Positions 62,398 through 64,000 of a DNA stretch of 64,000 nucleotides are shown in pieces; position 1 is the stretch's first letter, and every line of letters starts with the position of its first letter. Position numbers and translations under genes: made by a program. A model generated the notes under the pieces. It was not told the DNA's origin, searched no databases, and was given only the letters and a program-made list of their open reading frames with translations. This DNA is from Ardenticatenaceae bacterium (lineage in GTDB: Bacteria > Chloroflexota > Anaerolineae > Promineifilales > Promineifilaceae): contig JACKBN010000001.1 in assembly GCA_020634565.1 (NCBI GenBank), positions 248,001-312,000 of the forward strand, written 5' to 3'.

Positions 62398-63786
62398 TTA
62401 ATTACCAAGTTCTAGCGCAGCCGAATCTTCGATTTGCTGTGCAGCTTCTTCTGGGGAAGCAACACCGGCAAAAATCTGCTCGACGGCATCGTTCACTGTA
62501 CCACCAACGGCTGGCGGCAGGAATTGATCATAGTAAAGCTGGAAGTATGCCGCCGCATTACGTGCTTCCAGAATTTGCTGCTGAACCGGGTCTGTAATCG
62601 CGCTTTGGGCACCGGCGGTGGTTGGCGGGCCAAAACCTACAGTTTCCAGAGCATCAATCTGGTTGTCAGCACTGGTGAGGAAGCGAACAAATTCCACGGC
62701 GGCGTCTGGCGCATCTTTGCCGATGCCAAAGCCATCACCACCACCCAGCACGTCGCTGGCATTACCTGCACCGCCCTCAACCATGGGGAAGAGGAACCAG
62801 CCCAGATTGGCCACACCTTCGCCATCTTCACTGGAATCTTTCTGAACGCTCTGGTGCCATTGACCCATCAACTCCATCGCCGCTTCACCATTGCCAAAAA
62901 CGGCCGCAGAATCATTATAGCTAAAGCCAAGATACCCTTCCGGGAACGGCTCCATGTCGATCAGGTCTTGCAAATCTTGACCCGCTTTCACAAAAGGTGC
63001 ATCGGTAAAGCTGCCGTCACGGTTAAAGGCATCCAGAAATGCCTGCTGGCCCCCGTTGCGGATGGCTAAATAAACCCACCAGAAATGGCCCGGCCATTTG
63101 TCGCCTTCGCCAACGGTAATCGGCGTGATGCCGGCATCTTTCAAGGTTTGTACAGCAGACAGGAACTCGCTCCAGGTAGTTGGCGGGCTTTCCGGGTCTA
63201 AACCAGCTTGCTCAAACAGATCCTTGTTATAGTAAATGCCGACTGCACCCCACTGCCAGGGAACGCCGTAGTAAGCGCCATCCTGGCCAAACAGCTCCAG
63301 AGCAGACTGCGCCGCAATAGAATCCTTCCATTCACCATCAAGCTCGGACGAGATGTCTCGCAGCAAGCCCGCGTCGGCGTAGGCCCACAAAACGCCACCA
63401 CCCCAGCTTTGGAAAATGTCCGGCGGCTCGCCAGATTGCATCACGGTGGTGAGTCGTGCCTTAAACGCTTCATTTTCCAGCACGGTGATGTTGATTTTCA
63501 CACAGGGATTGGCTTCTACAAACGCATCGGCTTTTGACTGCCAGTAAGCCTGCTCCGCCTCGATGGTGGAAATGTGCCACCACTCAATTTCTGTGATTTC
63601 TTCACAACTATCAGCGGACTCGGTGGAAGAATCGGCCGTTTCTGAGGCAGAATCATCGGTTGAAGCGGTATCATCTTGTGTGGTTGTTTCTTCGGCGGGT
63701 TCTTCTTCAGCTTGCCCCCCGCAGGCAACCAGAAGCATTCCGGCTGCCAATAAAAGAATCAATAAAACGAATTTGAACTTGCGCAT
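62398..63786 (-). CDS. Sugar-binding lipoprotein of an ABC importer
   Basis: The 462-residue protein starts after AAGGAGAGGAAATAAG. Its lipoprotein signal has GMLLVACGGQAEEE, so Cys 22 is lipidated, followed by an acidic Glu/Asp/Ser/Thr tether of about 40 residues. The binding domain is of solute-binding family 1, with DAFVEANPCVKINITVLEN, SGEPPDIFQSWGGGVLWAYA, PWQWGAVGIYYNKDLFEQAG and EFVRFLTSADNQIDAL. It is the first gene of operon A and is preceded by a LacI-type operator. Confidence 0.95.
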   Translation of the reverse strand: MRKFKFVLLILLLAAGMLLVACGGQAEEEPAEETTTQDDTASTDDSASETADSSTESADSCEEITEIEWWHISTIEAEQAYWQSKADAFVEANPCVKINITVLENEAFKARLTTVMQSGEPPDIFQSWGGGVLWAYADAGLLRDISSELDGEWKDSIAAQSALELFGQDGAYYGVPWQWGAVGIYYNKDLFEQAGLDPESPPTTWSEFLSAVQTLKDAGITPITVGEGDKWPGHFWWVYLAIRNGGQQAFLDAFNRDGSFTDAPFVKAGQDLQDLIDMEPFPEGYLGFSYNDSAAVFGNGEAAMELMGQWHQSVQKDSSEDGEGVANLGWFLFPMVEGGAGNASDVLGGGDGFGIGKDAPDAAVEFVRFLTSADNQIDALETVGFGPPTTAGAQSAITDPVQQQILEARNAAAYFQLYYDQFLPPAVGGTVNDAVEQIFAGVASPEEAAQQIEDSAALELGN

Positions 63787-63814
63787 CTTATTTCCTCTCC
63801 TTTGAAAGAATTTC

Positions 63815-63828
63815 TGAAAACGTTTGCA
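63815..63828. promoter_or_regulatory. LacI/CcpA-type operator upstream of operon A
   Basis: TGAAAACGTTTGCA has the central CG and the TG...CA ends of LacI-family operators, and differs from the cre consensus at one position. It lies 29 bases upstream of the binding-protein start, where a repressor would block transcription. The LacI-type gene cut by the right edge is its likely partner. Confidence 0.65.
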
Positions 63829-63928
63829 TAACTTTCAAAAAAATTTTGTTTTCTAATTTATTAAATTTTCACCTCCTCCACGCTTTTTTATGTTTTCGAA
63901 CCATCAAATAAAATTAGAAAAATATCCA

Positions 63929-64000
63929 TTAAGGATGTGGTGGCGCGGTTGTTTCACGAACAATAAGTTCGGTTGGGAAAATAATGCTTTCAGATTTATC
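63929..64000 (-). CDS. LacI-family repressor, partial (C-terminal end only)
   Basis: Only the last 23 codons and the stop are inside the window; the gene continues past the right edge. The visible end reads IIFPTELIVRETTAPPHP, the usual C-terminal strand of LacI-family regulators (compare LLRPEFIVRGSTGPART in the other LacI protein here). It lies 142 bases upstream of the operon A binding-protein gene on the same strand and is probably its repressor. Confidence 0.8.
   Translation of the reverse strand, partial: DKSESIIFPTELIVRETTAPPHP

Overview
The window looks like chromosomal DNA of a Chloroflexota bacterium (Anaerolineae/Ardenticatenia-like). This is an inference from gene content: Tat and Sec exported surface proteins ending in a Pro-Leu-Val/Ile motif, lipoprotein sugar-binding proteins with acidic tethers, DUF2723 and PIG-V-like glycosyltransferases, an ECF sigma/DUF5667 anti-sigma pair, and many glycoside hydrolases. 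I see no rRNA, tRNA, CRISPR array, insertion sequence or phage gene. Both edges cut a gene: a CopC-CopD gene on the left and a LacI-type regulator on the right.

Region 1 (1-13.7 kb, all minus strand) is a compact copper-related run. In transcription order it encodes a 1725-residue secreted beta-helix/TIG protein, a Tat-exported multicopper oxidase with intact copper ligands, two multicopper-oxidase-like paralogs that have lost most ligands (one fused to Ig-like repeats), a small membrane-anchored protein of unknown function, two CopC proteins and a CopC-CopD fusion. Inverted repeats sit at three gene junctions. Directly upstream, in the same orientation, are a lone receiver, an OmpR-type response regulator and a large PAS/GAF histidine kinase (13.9-18.5 kb), which may control the run.

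Region 2 (19-38 kb) is mixed: a GH3 enzyme; two large secreted proteins (a seven-PKD protein and a PQQ-like propeller protein); a Crp/Fnr regulator; an envelope module (flippase/LPG-synthase-like protein, PIG-V-like and DUF2723 glycosyltransferases, two tandem secreted Ig-like paralogs); an ECF sigma factor with an anti-sigma carrying Thr-rich and Asn/Asp-rich tails; and a NarL-type two-component pair.

Region 3 (38-64 kb) is a plant-glycan-type utilisation region. An AraC regulator diverges from a dioxygenase, an alpha-L-fucosidase (GH29) and an alpha-L-rhamnosidase (GH78). Operon B (54.7 to 44.6 kb) has an ABC sugar importer, a UroD-like protein, a GH31 enzyme, a LacI regulator, an apiosidase-like hydrolase and a corrinoid protein. 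Operon A (63.8 to 55.2 kb) has a LacI regulator, an ABC sugar importer, a GH3 enzyme, xylose isomerase and xylulokinase. Together they would import oligosaccharides, hydrolyse them and send xylose to the pentose phosphate pathway. Neither importer has its ATPase here.

Across the whole window the palindrome ACGGCCGT recurs about 85 times by eye, where roughly one is expected by chance. It behaves like the HIP1 palindrome of cyanobacteria and is the strongest unexplained signal. The copper run is the most interesting gene system.
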